NCBI GenBank assembly: GCA_965602855.1
Contig: CBFCZV010000004.1
Coordinates: 21,871 to 85,870 of the forward strand
Source of the DNA: LH-M37 sp965602855
GTDB taxonomy: Bacteria; Pseudomonadota; Gammaproteobacteria; SZUA-229
Length of the DNA: 64,000 nt
Reading direction: 5' to 3'
Made by a program: the position numbers and the translations under genes. Below, piece by piece: positions 25,194 to 34,948 of this stretch (its first letter is position 1; each line of letters opens with the position of its first letter). The notes beneath the pieces are model-generated. The model saw only the letters and a list, made by a program, of their open reading frames with translations, was not told where the DNA came from and ran no database searches.

Positions 25194-28099
25194 TTTTTCG
25201 CCCTCTTTCCGGCAAAGTATTTCAACCAGTGCGAACCAAATTTTTTCGAGCCAGGCGCGGTGGGTATGGTATCGAACTGTGGGCTGGTGATTTCTTCTTC
25301 GCCCTCTTCCGCTGGATAAATTCTAACGCGAACATCATACCAGCCAGCCTGACCGGTGATCGGATCAGAGTTGGAAATATGATCGCCATCTTTGTGGGCG
25401 GGTAGCTCTTCGCTGATTAAATGATTCAGCAAAAAACCTTTTTTCGATTCGTTGGCGTTTCCGCTGAGACCCCAGGCACCGGATGCTTTACCAATTGCGT
25501 TCCAGGTCCAGACCGTTCCCGGCTCGACTGATTCTGAATAACGGCACATGCAACGTACTTTGCCGTGCATCGATTCGATCCACATCCAGCCGCCGTCTTC
25601 GATGTTGGCGGCGCGTGCAGTTTTTGAATTCACGTGCAGATAATTGTGCGCATGAATCTGGCGCAGCCAGGCGTTTTGTGAATCCCATGAATGGTACATA
25701 GCCATGGGTCGTTGGGTGATCGCGTTCAAAGGGTATTTATGCAGATCTGTTAACTGTGATTCCAGTGGATCGGAATAAAAAGGTAGCGGATCAAAATGTG
25801 TTTCGATGCGTGAACGTAAATGATCGGGTGGTTGTTTACCGTCTGATTTGCCCTGCGCGGCAGAGCGGAATTTTTGTAACACTTCAGAATAAATATGAAT
25901 GTTAATGGGCTCGGCGTAACGCGTCAGGCTGTGACGTTTTGCCCATTCAAGATAACCCTGGTTCCAGTTGCGCATGTACTGGTACGATTTGGGAAGTTCG
26001 TACTGGAACACGCAATTATTTTTTTCGTACATTTCCCACTGGTTTGGATTCGGCTCACCCTTCATAAATTTTTCGCCGCCCTTGCCGCGCCAGCCAGCGA
26101 GAAAACCGATACCGGAATCGGGTGCGGTTTCATAATTCACAACAAAGTCGGGATAGTCGCGGAATTTACGTGAGCCGTCTTCGTTCACAAAGGCGGGTAA
26201 CTTCAAACGTGAACCGAGTTCGATCAACACTTCCTGGAAAGGTTTGCACTCACCGGTGGGTGGCAACACAGGAATACGCACGGAATCGACTGGACCATCG
26301 AATTCAGAAATCGGGCGGTCGAGCATCGACATGACATCGTGACGTTCGAGGTATGTGGTGTCCGGCAGAACCAGATCGGCAAAAGCGACGGTCTCAGACT
26401 GGAAGGCATCACAAACCACGAGGAACGGAATCTTGTATTCGCCCTCCTCGTCTTTGTCGTTCAACATCTTGCGAACTTCTTCCGTATTCATGGTCGAGTT
26501 CCACGCCATGTTCGACATGAAGATTAGTAATGTGTCGATTTTGTACGGGTCGCCGCGCCAGGCATTGGTGATGGCGTTGTGCATCAGGCCATGAACGGAC
26601 AGCGGATGCTCCCACGAAAATGCTTTATCGAGACGAATCGGTTTGCCCTCGTCATCGACGAATAGATCATCGGGGTCGGCAGGCCAGCCCAGTGGCATAC
26701 CATTTAAAGGTGTGTTTGGTTGTACGTCGTCCCAGCTGGTGCCAGTTTTCGCACAGGGCGGAATTGGGCGTGGGAACGGTGCCTTGTGGCGGAAACCGCC
26801 GGGGCGATCAATCGTTCCCAGAATACTCATTAAAATAGACATGGCGCGAATCGACTGGAAGCCGTTCGAGTGCGCTGCCAGTCCGCGCATGGCGTGGAAG
26901 GCGACGGGGTTGCCGGTAACGCGATCGTGTTCCTTGCCCCAGGCATCGGTCCATGAAATCGGCAATTCGATTTTTTCGTCGCGGGCAGTGATGCCCATTT
27001 CGTGCGCCAGACGCTTGATGGTCTCGGCGGGAATACCTGTGATGTCAGCGGCCCACTCGGCGGTGTAATCTTTAACGCGATCGACCAGCAACTGGAATGC
27101 GGGTTTTACTGGTGTGCCATCGTCGAGGGTGAATTCACCCAATAAATAGGGATCAACACCTTCGGTGTGCATCGAGATCGGTTTATTGAGATCTCGATCC
27201 CACCAGAGTTTATTCTGTGCGTCGAAACAACCCTCTTCCTTCGGTACTTCAAAACGCACGAACATGCCGTATTCGCTGGAATTTTCATCCATATTGACCA
27301 GTTCGGCAGAGTTGGTCTGGTTGACGACAAAGTCACGGTCGTAAAGACCCTGGCTGATAATCTCGTTGGTCAGAGCGAGGAACAGTGCTCCATCGGTGCC
27401 GGGTTTGATCGGAATCCATTCATCGGCAATCGCCGCGTAACCACTGCGCACCGGGTTGATGGCGATAAAGCGGCCACCGTTACGCTTGAATTTCGACAGT
27501 GCGATTTTCATCGGATTGGAGTGGTGATCTTCAGCGGTGCCGATCATCACGAACAGCTTGGCGCGGTCGAGGTCGGGGCCACCGAATTCCCAGAATGAAC
27601 CACCGATGGTGTAAATCATGCCAGCGGCCATGTTTACCGAACATAAACCACCGTGGGCTGCATAGTTGGGCGTGCCGTATTGCTTGGAGAACAGGCCAGT
27701 TAGCGCCTGCATCTGGTCGCGGCCAGTGAACAGTGCGAACTGTTTGGGGTCGGTTTTGCGGATGTGCGCCAGGCGTTCTTCAAGAACGGAATAGGCTTTC
27801 TCCCAGCTGATCTCTTCGAATTCGTTGTCACCTCGGTCGGAACCGGGCTTGCGCATCAGCGGTTTGGTCAGGCGGCCGGGTGAATACTGCTTCATGATGC
27901 CAGAAGCACCTTTGGCGCAGATCACACCTTTATTCAGTGGGTGGTCGGGATTGCCCTGAATGTAGCGAACTTCACCATCACGCAAAGTAACGCGGATGCC
28001 GCAGCGGCAGGCGCACATGTAGCAGGTGGTATTTTTAACCTCGATCAGACTGTTATCGTCAACGGTCGTTGAAAGCGGGTCATGCACGGGTGAAGACAT
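25190..28099 (-). CDS. soeA: molybdopterin oxidoreductase, catalytic subunit (SoeA-like sulfite dehydrogenase)
   Basis: 969-aa bis-MGD oxidoreductase. An Fe4S4 site is formed by C26, C29, C33 and C61; the probable Mo ligand is Cys153 in AAHGGLCSVN. There is no Tat signal at the N-terminus, so it should act in the cytoplasm. Length, lack of export signal and the ABC order match SoeABC, which oxidises sulfite to sulfate at the cytoplasmic side. Related enzymes (polysulfide, thiosulfate or tetrathionate reductases) usually carry Tat signals. Ribosome site AGGAAA. Divergent from mnmG. Confidence 0.8.
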   Translation of the reverse strand: MSSPVHDPLSTTVDDNSLIEVKNTTCYMCACRCGIRVTLRDGEVRYIQGNPDHPLNKGVICAKGASGIMKQYSPGRLTKPLMRKPGSDRGDNEFEEISWEKAYSVLEERLAHIRKTDPKQFALFTGRDQMQALTGLFSKQYGTPNYAAHGGLCSVNMAAGMIYTIGGSFWEFGGPDLDRAKLFVMIGTAEDHHSNPMKIALSKFKRNGGRFIAINPVRSGYAAIADEWIPIKPGTDGALFLALTNEIISQGLYDRDFVVNQTNSAELVNMDENSSEYGMFVRFEVPKEEGCFDAQNKLWWDRDLNKPISMHTEGVDPYLLGEFTLDDGTPVKPAFQLLVDRVKDYTAEWAADITGIPAETIKRLAHEMGITARDEKIELPISWTDAWGKEHDRVTGNPVAFHAMRGLAAHSNGFQSIRAMSILMSILGTIDRPGGFRHKAPFPRPIPPCAKTGTSWDDVQPNTPLNGMPLGWPADPDDLFVDDEGKPIRLDKAFSWEHPLSVHGLMHNAITNAWRGDPYKIDTLLIFMSNMAWNSTMNTEEVRKMLNDKDEEGEYKIPFLVVCDAFQSETVAFADLVLPDTTYLERHDVMSMLDRPISEFDGPVDSVRIPVLPPTGECKPFQEVLIELGSRLKLPAFVNEDGSRKFRDYPDFVVNYETAPDSGIGFLAGWRGKGGEKFMKGEPNPNQWEMYEKNNCVFQYELPKSYQYMRNWNQGYLEWAKRHSLTRYAEPINIHIYSEVLQKFRSAAQGKSDGKQPPDHLRSRIETHFDPLPFYSDPLESQLTDLHKYPLNAITQRPMAMYHSWDSQNAWLRQIHAHNYLHVNSKTARAANIEDGGWMWIESMHGKVRCMCRYSESVEPGTVWTWNAIGKASGAWGLSGNANESKKGFLLNHLISEELPAHKDGDHISNSDPITGQAGWYDVRVRIYPAEEGEEEITSPQFDTIPTAPGSKKFGSHWLKYFAGKRAKK

Positions 28100-28396
28100 T
28101 AAATTTCCTGTTTAAAAAGCCAAGCCGACCTATTTAGTCCTAAACCACCGTAAAAGGCCAATCAGTAAATTTGTAGGCTATATAAATAAATTATTAAACT
28201 CTAATATTGGTCCAGGGCAAAAGAGGATAATAATTCCAGATAAGTAGTTTAAGAGAACAACGAAAAAGCAAACAGCGACCGTAAGTGTGTAAATAGAAGA
28301 AAGATGATTGGTCGTTCAAGCTGCTGATTTGCTTTATAATTCGCGGTTCTCGAAGTTTTGCACATTTTTTGACCAGTTTGTGAAGAAGTAATAAGC

Positions 28397-30304
28397 ATGT
28401 TTTATACAGAATCCTTTGACGTGATTGTGATCGGTGGCGGCCATGCCGGTACCGAGGCTGCGCTGGCGGCCGCACGTATGGGTGTGAAAACATTATTGCT
28501 GACGCACAATATCGAAACCCTCGGCCAGATGAGCTGTAATCCGGCGATTGGCGGTATTGGTAAAGGCCATTTGGTGAAAGAGATCGATGCGCTGGGCGGC
28601 ATCATGGCGAAAGCGGCGGATAAGGGTGGTATTCAGTTCCGCGTTTTGAATAGTCGTAAAGGTCCGGCGGTGCGGGCGACGCGTGCTCAGGCCGATCGGG
28701 TGCTTTATAAAGCAGCGGTGCGTGAGGCGCTGGAAAACCAGCCCAATCTTTCCATCTTCCAGCAGGCGGTTGATGATTTAATCGTCGAGACTGTCGATGG
28801 TGCCGAGTGTGTCACCGGTGTGGTCACCCAGATGGGGCTGAAATTCAGTGCCAAAGCCGTGGTATTAACCGCAGGCACTTTTCTCGGCGGTTTGATCCAT
28901 ATCGGTGAGTCGAATTATTCCGGTGGCCGAGCCGGTGATCCACCCTCGGTTGCACTGGCAAATCGTCTGCGTGATCTGCCCTTTCGCGTCAGTCGCCTGA
29001 AAACCGGTACTCCGCCGCGCATCGATAGCCGCAGCATTGATTATTCAGATTTGCAGGCACAGCCGGGAGATGATCCGGTGCCGGTGTTTTCGCTGACTGG
29101 CAGTGTTGATGATCACCCTGAGCAGGTGAGTTGCCACATTACCCACACCAATGAGCGAACTCACGATATTATCCGCGAAGGCCTGCATCGCTCGCCGATG
29201 TACAGCGGCACTATTGAAGGCATCGGCCCACGTTACTGCCCTTCTATCGAAGATAAAATCGTACGTTTTGCGGATAAGGATTCACACCAGATTTTTATCG
29301 AGCCGGAAGGGCTGACCACCAACGAGATTTACCCCAACGGCATTTCCACCAGCCTGCCCTTTGATATGCAGCTGGCGCTGGTGCGTTCGATCAAGGGATT
29401 TGAAAATGCGCATATTACCCGCCCCGGTTATGCCATCGAGTACGACTATTTCGACCCGCGCGATCTGAAATCTACGCTGGAAACCAAATTTATCAACGGC
29501 CTGTATTTTGCCGGACAAATCAACGGCACCACCGGTTACGAAGAAGCGGCCGCGCAGGGTTTGCTCGCCGCGATCAATGCCGCGCGCCAGGTTCAGGGCA
29601 AGGAGCCGTGGTCGCCGCGACGCGATGAAGCCTATATCGGTGTAATGGTTGATGATTTAATCACCTGCGGCACGATGGAGCCGTACCGCATGTTTACCAG
29701 CCGTGCCGAATACCGCCTGATACTGCGCGAAGATAACGCTGATCTACGTTTAACACCGGTGGCGCGTGAAATGGGCTTGATTAGCGATGAGCATTGGACG
29801 TTGTTTTGCGCTAAACGTGACGCTATCGAGAACGAACAGCAGCGACTTGCGTCAAAAGTGATTCAGCCGGGCTCCGAAGAAGGCGTTGAACTGGCGAAAT
29901 TGACCGGAAAACCCTTCAGTCGGGACTATAAGGCGGCTGATTTGCTCAGGCGTCCTGAGATTGATTATGCCAGCCTGGTTAAAAACATTGGTGAAATGTC
30001 GTTAAGTAGCGATATATCGCCAGAACATGTTGGTAAAATTGCCGAACAGGTCGAAATACAGGCCAAATATTCGGGTTATCTCGATCGCCAGCAGGCTGAG
30101 ATCGATAAAGCCCTGAAACACGAGAACACACGAATCCCTGATGCGATCAATTATAAGGATGTGCGTGGTCTGTCGGCAGAAATCTGCCTGAAGCTGAGCG
30201 ATCAACGTCCCGAAACCATCGGTCAGGCCGGGCGTATACCCGGTATGACGCCAGCGGCGATTTCTTTGCTGATGGTCCATCTTAAAAAGAACAAAGCGCA
30301 GTAG
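28397..30304 (+). CDS. mnmG: tRNA uridine-5-carboxymethylaminomethyl modification enzyme MnmG
   Basis: 635-aa FAD protein (GidA). FAD-binding GGGHAGTEAALAAARMG lies near residue 13, LGGL and CNPAIGGIGKGHLV follow, and the C-terminal domain ends in a helical region. With MnmE it makes cmnm5U34 in tRNAs. A candidate -10 TATAAT at 28335-28340 lies upstream. It begins the conserved mnmG-rsmG-parAB-atp order. The 297-bp gap to soeA holds no gene and no clear DnaA boxes. Confidence 0.97.
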   Translation: MFYTESFDVIVIGGGHAGTEAALAAARMGVKTLLLTHNIETLGQMSCNPAIGGIGKGHLVKEIDALGGIMAKAADKGGIQFRVLNSRKGPAVRATRAQADRVLYKAAVREALENQPNLSIFQQAVDDLIVETVDGAECVTGVVTQMGLKFSAKAVVLTAGTFLGGLIHIGESNYSGGRAGDPPSVALANRLRDLPFRVSRLKTGTPPRIDSRSIDYSDLQAQPGDDPVPVFSLTGSVDDHPEQVSCHITHTNERTHDIIREGLHRSPMYSGTIEGIGPRYCPSIEDKIVRFADKDSHQIFIEPEGLTTNEIYPNGISTSLPFDMQLALVRSIKGFENAHITRPGYAIEYDYFDPRDLKSTLETKFINGLYFAGQINGTTGYEEAAAQGLLAAINAARQVQGKEPWSPRRDEAYIGVMVDDLITCGTMEPYRMFTSRAEYRLILREDNADLRLTPVAREMGLISDEHWTLFCAKRDAIENEQQRLASKVIQPGSEEGVELAKLTGKPFSRDYKAADLLRRPEIDYASLVKNIGEMSLSSDISPEHVGKIAEQVEIQAKYSGYLDRQQAEIDKALKHENTRIPDAINYKDVRGLSAEICLKLSDQRPETIGQAGRIPGMTPAAISLLMVHLKKNKAQ

Positions 30305-30315
30305 CGCCCTACCCT

Positions 30316-30954
30316 ATGTCAGCATCATTATTGCAGCAGCTCGAATTTGGCCTTGAAAAAATGGGCCTGAAAATTGGCGTGGATTTGCCCGAAACCGCCC
30401 CTGCCCGACTCATTGAATATTTGGAGTTGCTGGTTAAATGGAATAAAGCCTTTAATTTGACCGCGGTGCGTGATCCCTCCGAAATGGTCAGCAAGCATCT
30501 GCTCGATAGTCTGGCCGTGCTGCCTTATATAGGCGATGGCCTGGTCGCAGATGTCGGCAGTGGCGCGGGTTTGCCGGGTATTCCGCTCGCCCTCGCCCGT
30601 CCGCAAACAAAGTTTGTGTTGATCGACAGCGTTGGCAAAAAGACCCGTTTTCTCGATCAGGCGAAAAGAATTTTGCAGCTGGATAACATCGAAGTGGTGA
30701 ATCAGCGTGTTGAAGACTATCGGCCTGAGTTATACTTTGACGCTGTTATCGCTCGCGCCTACGCGGATACCCGATTGATTCTGGAATCGACAGCGCATTT
30801 ACAGCAGCAGGACACACGCGTGTTAGTGATGCAGGGCAAGCTGGATGAGAGCATTAATGATCCCGCTTACGTTTTAAAGCAGGCTCATACATTAAATGTA
30901 TATGGACTGGATGCAGACAGGCATCTATTGGAAATAATAAAGGTAAATTCTTAG
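30316..30954 (+). CDS. rsmG: 16S rRNA (guanine527-N7)-methyltransferase
   Basis: 212-aa RsmG (GidB). SAM motif VADVGSGAGLPGIPLAL and the upstream WNKAFNLTAVRDP are diagnostic. It methylates G527 of 16S rRNA; loss gives low-level streptomycin resistance in other bacteria. Co-transcribed with mnmG, 11 bp apart. Confidence 0.96.
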   Translation: MSASLLQQLEFGLEKMGLKIGVDLPETAPARLIEYLELLVKWNKAFNLTAVRDPSEMVSKHLLDSLAVLPYIGDGLVADVGSGAGLPGIPLALARPQTKFVLIDSVGKKTRFLDQAKRILQLDNIEVVNQRVEDYRPELYFDAVIARAYADTRLILESTAHLQQQDTRVLVMQGKLDESINDPAYVLKQAHTLNVYGLDADRHLLEIIKVNS

Positions 30955-30956
30955 TC

Positions 30957-31748
30957 ATGGTGCAAGTATTATCACTGGCAAATCAGAAAGGCGGCGTGGG
31001 TAAAACCACGACCAGCGTTAATCTAGCGGCATCACTGGCGGCGACTAAACGTAAAGTTCTTCTAATTGATCTCGACCCGCAGGGTAATGCCACTATGGGT
31101 GTTGGTGTCGATAAGCACGAGCTAAAAGAAACGATTTGTGATGTCCTGATTTCTGATGTTGATGCACGCAGCTGTGTGCATCGTCTTGAAGATATTGGTA
31201 TTGATTTGTTGCCAGCGAACGCAGATTTAACCGCTGCTGAAGTTGAGTTGATGCGTACTGATGGTGCGCAGAATCGAATGAAGGAAGCGATTAAGACGAT
31301 TAGGGGTGATTATGACTACGTTTTGATTGATTGCCCTCCCGCTTTGAGTATGCTGACTTTGAATGCGCTGGTGGCCTCGGATGCGGTGATTATTCCCATG
31401 CAGTGCGAATATTATGCGCTGGAAGGTCTGAGCCAGCTGATGGATACTATCAATCAGGTGCGTGCATCGGTGAATCCAAATTTAGAAGTAGAGGGTTTGT
31501 TGCGTACCATGTACGACCCGCGCAATACTCTGGCGAGAGATGTATCTGATCAGCTGATCGAACACTTTGGTGACAAGGTCTACCGTACCGTGGTGCCGCG
31601 CAATGTGCGTCTGGCGGAAGCGCCCAGCCATGGTTTGCCCGCATTGATGTACGAAAAAACATCGAGTGGTGCGTTGGCGTATTTAGCATTGGCGGGTGAA
31701 ATGTTGCGTCGGAACGGCCCGAGTATGGCGAGCAGAGCCGCATCGTAG
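30957..31748 (+). CDS. parA: chromosome-partitioning ATPase ParA (Soj)
   Basis: 263-aa Walker-type ATPase starting MVQVLSLANQKGGVGKTTT, the deviant Walker A, with DLDPQGNAT and IDCPPAL. With ParB it segregates the chromosome origin region. Starts 2 bp after rsmG, clearly an operon. Its presence in the gidAB-parAB arrangement usually places the block near the replication origin. Confidence 0.96.
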   Translation: MVQVLSLANQKGGVGKTTTSVNLAASLAATKRKVLLIDLDPQGNATMGVGVDKHELKETICDVLISDVDARSCVHRLEDIGIDLLPANADLTAAEVELMRTDGAQNRMKEAIKTIRGDYDYVLIDCPPALSMLTLNALVASDAVIIPMQCEYYALEGLSQLMDTINQVRASVNPNLEVEGLLRTMYDPRNTLARDVSDQLIEHFGDKVYRTVVPRNVRLAEAPSHGLPALMYEKTSSGALAYLALAGEMLRRNGPSMASRAAS

Positions 31749-31776
31749 ATAAAGTTTAATAAAGAAATATAAAAAT

Positions 31777-32643
31777 ATGGCGACAAAGAAAAGAGGATTA
31801 GGGCGAGGTTTAAATGCGCTCTTAGGTGGTAATGAAACCGTTGAGGCGATGACCGCACCGCAACATGGCGATGAGCTGAAAGAGATCGATGTCGATTTAA
31901 TTCAACGCGGCCCCTGGCAACCACGCACCCAGTTTGATGAAGAAGCCTTGCAGGAACTGGCCGATTCGATTGCTACTCAGGGTGTGATACAGCCAATCGT
32001 GCTGAGGGCTTCAGAAGGCGGGCGTTACGAAATCGTCGCTGGTGAGCGTCGCTGGCGTGCATCGCAGCTGGCAGGTCTGGATAAAGTGCCAGCCGTCATC
32101 AAACACTTCGACGATCAAACCGCCGCTGCGGTTTCGTTAATCGAAAACATCCAGCGTGAAAACCTGAATCCACTGGAAGAATCTACCGCTTTGTTGCGTT
32201 TGATGAATGAATTCGATATGACCCATCAGCAGATCGCCGATAGTGTAGGGCGGTCAAGGGCATCGGTGAGTAACTTGCTGCGCCTGCAGGATTTAAACGC
32301 AGACGTTAAAGAACTACTGAGTGATCGCTCGATAGAAATGGGGCATGCGCGTGCTTTATTAGGTATAACCGGAAATGCTCAGAGTACGCTGGCACGTCAG
32401 GTGGCGAAGAAGGGGTGGTCGGTACGTGAGACTGAGCAGCTTGTTCGCAAGGCATTGAATCCGCCCGCCGCCAAACCAAAGAGCATGAAAAAAGATCCGG
32501 ATATCTCCAAGCTGGAAACTGATCTTTCAGAGCGTCTGGGTGCGGTGGTTCACGTCAAGCAAAAGCCGAAAGGAAAGGGCGCTATCGAGATCAGCTATAA
32601 CAGTCTCGATGAGCTGGAAGGGATTCTGGCGAAAATCAAATAA
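31777..32643 (+). CDS. parB: chromosome-partitioning protein ParB (Spo0J)
   Basis: 288-aa CTP-dependent clamp. It begins with KKRGLGRGLNALLG, then the GERRWRAS box that binds CTP, VSLIENIQRENLNPLEE, and a helix-turn-helix (MTHQQIADSVGRSRASVSN) for parS binding. The C-terminal dimerisation domain is present. It follows parA by 28 bp. Confidence 0.96.
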   Translation: MATKKRGLGRGLNALLGGNETVEAMTAPQHGDELKEIDVDLIQRGPWQPRTQFDEEALQELADSIATQGVIQPIVLRASEGGRYEIVAGERRWRASQLAGLDKVPAVIKHFDDQTAAAVSLIENIQRENLNPLEESTALLRLMNEFDMTHQQIADSVGRSRASVSNLLRLQDLNADVKELLSDRSIEMGHARALLGITGNAQSTLARQVAKKGWSVRETEQLVRKALNPPAAKPKSMKKDPDISKLETDLSERLGAVVHVKQKPKGKGAIEISYNSLDELEGILAKIK

Positions 32644-32726
32644 ACCCAGTAGTAACAAAGGGTTCGCGGTAGGGAAGAGAGCGAAGCCCCATCGTTTTAT
32701 TAGGGGTTTATTAGCAAATGGTTATC

Positions 32727-32755
32727 TTGACTTAAGTAGACACAATCTATAGAAT
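32727..32755 (+). promoter_or_regulatory. candidate sigma-70 promoter of the atp operon
   Basis: TTGACT (32727-32732) and TAGAAT (32750-32755) are separated by 17 bp, about 70 bp upstream of atpI, in the only sizeable gap between parB and the ATP synthase genes. Good match to sigma-70 spacing. Confidence 0.6.
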
Positions 32756-32826
32756 TTGCGCGCTCAGTTGCCCGTGCTGTTTATTTTGCACGTAGCGTAC
32801 CCGGTTATCAAATTAGCCATCGCCAA

Positions 32827-33246
32827 TTGGAGTATGTAGGGGCGCATCACTTGCAGAAAGATTTATTAAATCGAGTGGTTGGTTATGTAGTACCGCAATT
32901 GATATTGACGATTGTGATGTCGGCGCTATTGCTGCTTGTTAGTATGACGGCAGCTTATTCGGCTTTGACCGGAGGCCTGATCGCAATAGTGACGAGTACG
33001 TGGTTTGCCTTGAAAGTGTTTGCTGCCCGACATACAGATGAACCGGCAGTAGAGCTGCGATCTTTCTACTGGGCCGAAATTAACAAAATTGTTTTAACAG
33101 GTGCGATGTTTGTCGCGGTATTTGTACTCATTAAGCCTGTTAATGGGGCGGCCTTATTGGCTGTTTATTTTTTGGTATATATAACGCCGTTGGTTGTCGA
33201 TGTAATGAAGCAACCGAAGAGACGGCGCGAAACTAAAGAGAGCTAA
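32827..33246 (+). CDS. atpI: ATP synthase subunit I (assembly factor)
   Basis: About 140-aa membrane protein with four hydrophobic segments, heading the ATP synthase operon; AtpI helps c-ring assembly. Start uncertain: there is no ATG, and TTG codons at 32827 and 32851 are both possible, the latter with GGGG 8 nt upstream. Confidence 0.8.
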   Translation: MEYVGAHHLQKDLLNRVVGYVVPQLILTIVMSALLLLVSMTAAYSALTGGLIAIVTSTWFALKVFAARHTDEPAVELRSFYWAEINKIVLTGAMFVAVFVLIKPVNGAALLAVYFLVYITPLVVDVMKQPKRRRETKES

Positions 33247-33248
33247 CG

Positions 33249-34160
33249 ATGTCGGGTGAATCCCAGACTGCTGCGCAATACATACAGCATCACTTACAGA
33301 ATCTGACTTACGGGCAATTTCCGGAAGGTCACGAGCATGCCGGACAATGGGGTCTTGCTCACACTGCGGCCGAAGCCAAATCTATGGGCTTCATGGCTAT
33401 TCACGTTGACACTATGTTCTGGTCGATCTTTCTCGGTGTAGCCTTCCTGTTTTTATTCAGGAAAGTCGCTAAAACAGCAACTTCAGGCGTGCCTGGTGGT
33501 ATGCAGAATTTTGTTGAGATGCTGGTTGAGTTTGTCGACTCAAGCGTAAAAGGTACTTTCAACGGTCGTAATCCTTTTATTGCGCCCATGGCATTGACCA
33601 TTTTTGTCTGGGTGTTTCTGATCAATGCTATGGATTTGATACCAGTAGACTGGATACCTTCTGCAGCAGGTTGGATAGGCCATACTTTCTTTGGTATGGA
33701 TCCTCATTCTGTGTTCCAGAAGGTAGTGCCATCGACCGATCCAAACGCGACTTTTGGGATGGCATTGTCAGTCTTCATGCTGACACTATATTACAGCTTC
33801 AAGCAGAAAGGCCTTATTGGCTTTGCTGGTGAATTGACCATGCACCCATTTAGTTCAAACAATCTTGTGCTGAAACTGGTGTTTGTACCCATCAACTTTG
33901 TCTTAGAGTTTGTAGCTTTAATCGCCAAGCCTTTGTCGTTATCATTGCGTCTTTACGGCAACATGTTCGCTGGTGAAATGATTTTTATCCTGATCGCGCT
34001 GATGTACGGTGGCGGTTGGGTAGCGGGTATTTTTGGTGGTTTCATGCAGTTAGGGTGGGCGATTTTCCATATCCTGATTATTACTTTGCAGGCTTACATC
34101 TTCATGACACTGACTATCGTGTACATGGATCTGGCTTACCAGACCAACGAAGACCATTAA
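33249..34160 (+). CDS. atpB: ATP synthase F0 subunit a
   Basis: 303-aa proton-channel subunit. The essential arginine lies in LSLRLYGNMFAGEM and the following helices form the half-channels. N-terminal extension of about 60 residues (HVDTMFWSIFLG begins the core). Two bp after atpI. Confidence 0.97.
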   Translation: MSGESQTAAQYIQHHLQNLTYGQFPEGHEHAGQWGLAHTAAEAKSMGFMAIHVDTMFWSIFLGVAFLFLFRKVAKTATSGVPGGMQNFVEMLVEFVDSSVKGTFNGRNPFIAPMALTIFVWVFLINAMDLIPVDWIPSAAGWIGHTFFGMDPHSVFQKVVPSTDPNATFGMALSVFMLTLYYSFKQKGLIGFAGELTMHPFSSNNLVLKLVFVPINFVLEFVALIAKPLSLSLRLYGNMFAGEMIFILIALMYGGGWVAGIFGGFMQLGWAIFHILIITLQAYIFMTLTIVYMDLAYQTNEDH

Positions 34161-34198
34161 CAGATTTTTAAAGATTTAATTTTATTAGGAGTAATACA

Positions 34199-34441
34199 AT
34201 GACTGAAGTACAAGCAACGCTATATATAGCCGGCGCTATCATGATGGGTTTAGGTGCTCTGGGTGCTGCAATCGGTATTGGTGTATTGGGTGGCCGTTTC
34301 TTAGAAGGTGCTGCTCGTCAGCCTGAGCTGATTCCATTACTACGTGGCCAGTTCTTCCTGATGATGGGTCTGACTGACGCGGTTCCAATGATTTCTGTTG
34401 GTGTTGCGTTCTACGTCATCTTCGCTGTTGCCGGCGCATAA
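34199..34441 (+). CDS. atpE: ATP synthase F0 subunit c
   Basis: 80-aa hairpin of two transmembrane helices. The polar loop is GAARQPEL, and the proton-binding carboxylate is the Asp in LTDAVPMI, so the enzyme is H+-driven: no Na+ site motif is apparent. Confidence 0.97.
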   Translation: MTEVQATLYIAGAIMMGLGALGAAIGIGVLGGRFLEGAARQPELIPLLRGQFFLMMGLTDAVPMISVGVAFYVIFAVAGA

Positions 34442-34466
34442 GTTAGAACTAACACGGTACTAGCGT

Positions 34467-34937
34467 ATGAATATTAATTTAACGCTGATTGGTCAGTCGA
34501 TCACTTTTGCGGCTTTCGTATGGTTTTGTTATGCCTACGTCTGGCCGCCACTGGTGAATGCGCTTGCTGAACGCAAGAAGCAAATTTCTGAAGGACTTGC
34601 TGCCGCCGAACGTGGTCAGCACGAACAGGAATTAGCTGAGAAAGCAGCAGCAGGGCACATCAAAGAAGCCAAAGGTCAGGCATCAGAGATCATCACGCAG
34701 GCGCAAAAACGTGCTTCCGAGATTGTTGATGAAGCGAAACATGACGCCCAATCAGAAGCAGAGCGAATCAGGGTAGGCGCACATGCAGAGATCGAGCAGG
34801 AAACAAATCGTGCTCGTGAAGAACTTCGTCAGCAGGTGGCTGTTTTAGCTATTGCTGGTGCTGAGAAAATTCTCAGGCAGGAAGTTAATGCTGAAGCGCA
34901 TGCCAATACTTTAAACACTTTGGCTGAACAGCTTTAG
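34467..34937 (+). CDS. atpF: ATP synthase F0 subunit b
   Basis: 156-aa stator subunit: one N-terminal transmembrane helix (LIGQSITFAAFVWFCYAYVW) followed by a long charged coiled coil. A single b gene is present, so the stator is a b2 homodimer. Confidence 0.96.
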   Translation: MNINLTLIGQSITFAAFVWFCYAYVWPPLVNALAERKKQISEGLAAAERGQHEQELAEKAAAGHIKEAKGQASEIITQAQKRASEIVDEAKHDAQSEAERIRVGAHAEIEQETNRAREELRQQVAVLAIAGAEKILRQEVNAEAHANTLNTLAEQL

Positions 34938-34948
34938 GCGAACAGAAC

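Noticed and set aside
25190..28099. Formate dehydrogenase or polysulfide reductase
   Set aside because: No Tat signal and no typical FDH partner subunits; the SoeABC order fits better, though not proven.
28100..28396. Possible replication origin upstream of mnmG
   Set aside because: parAB and mnmG often lie near the origin, but no DnaA boxes or AT-rich unwinding repeat were found here by eye.
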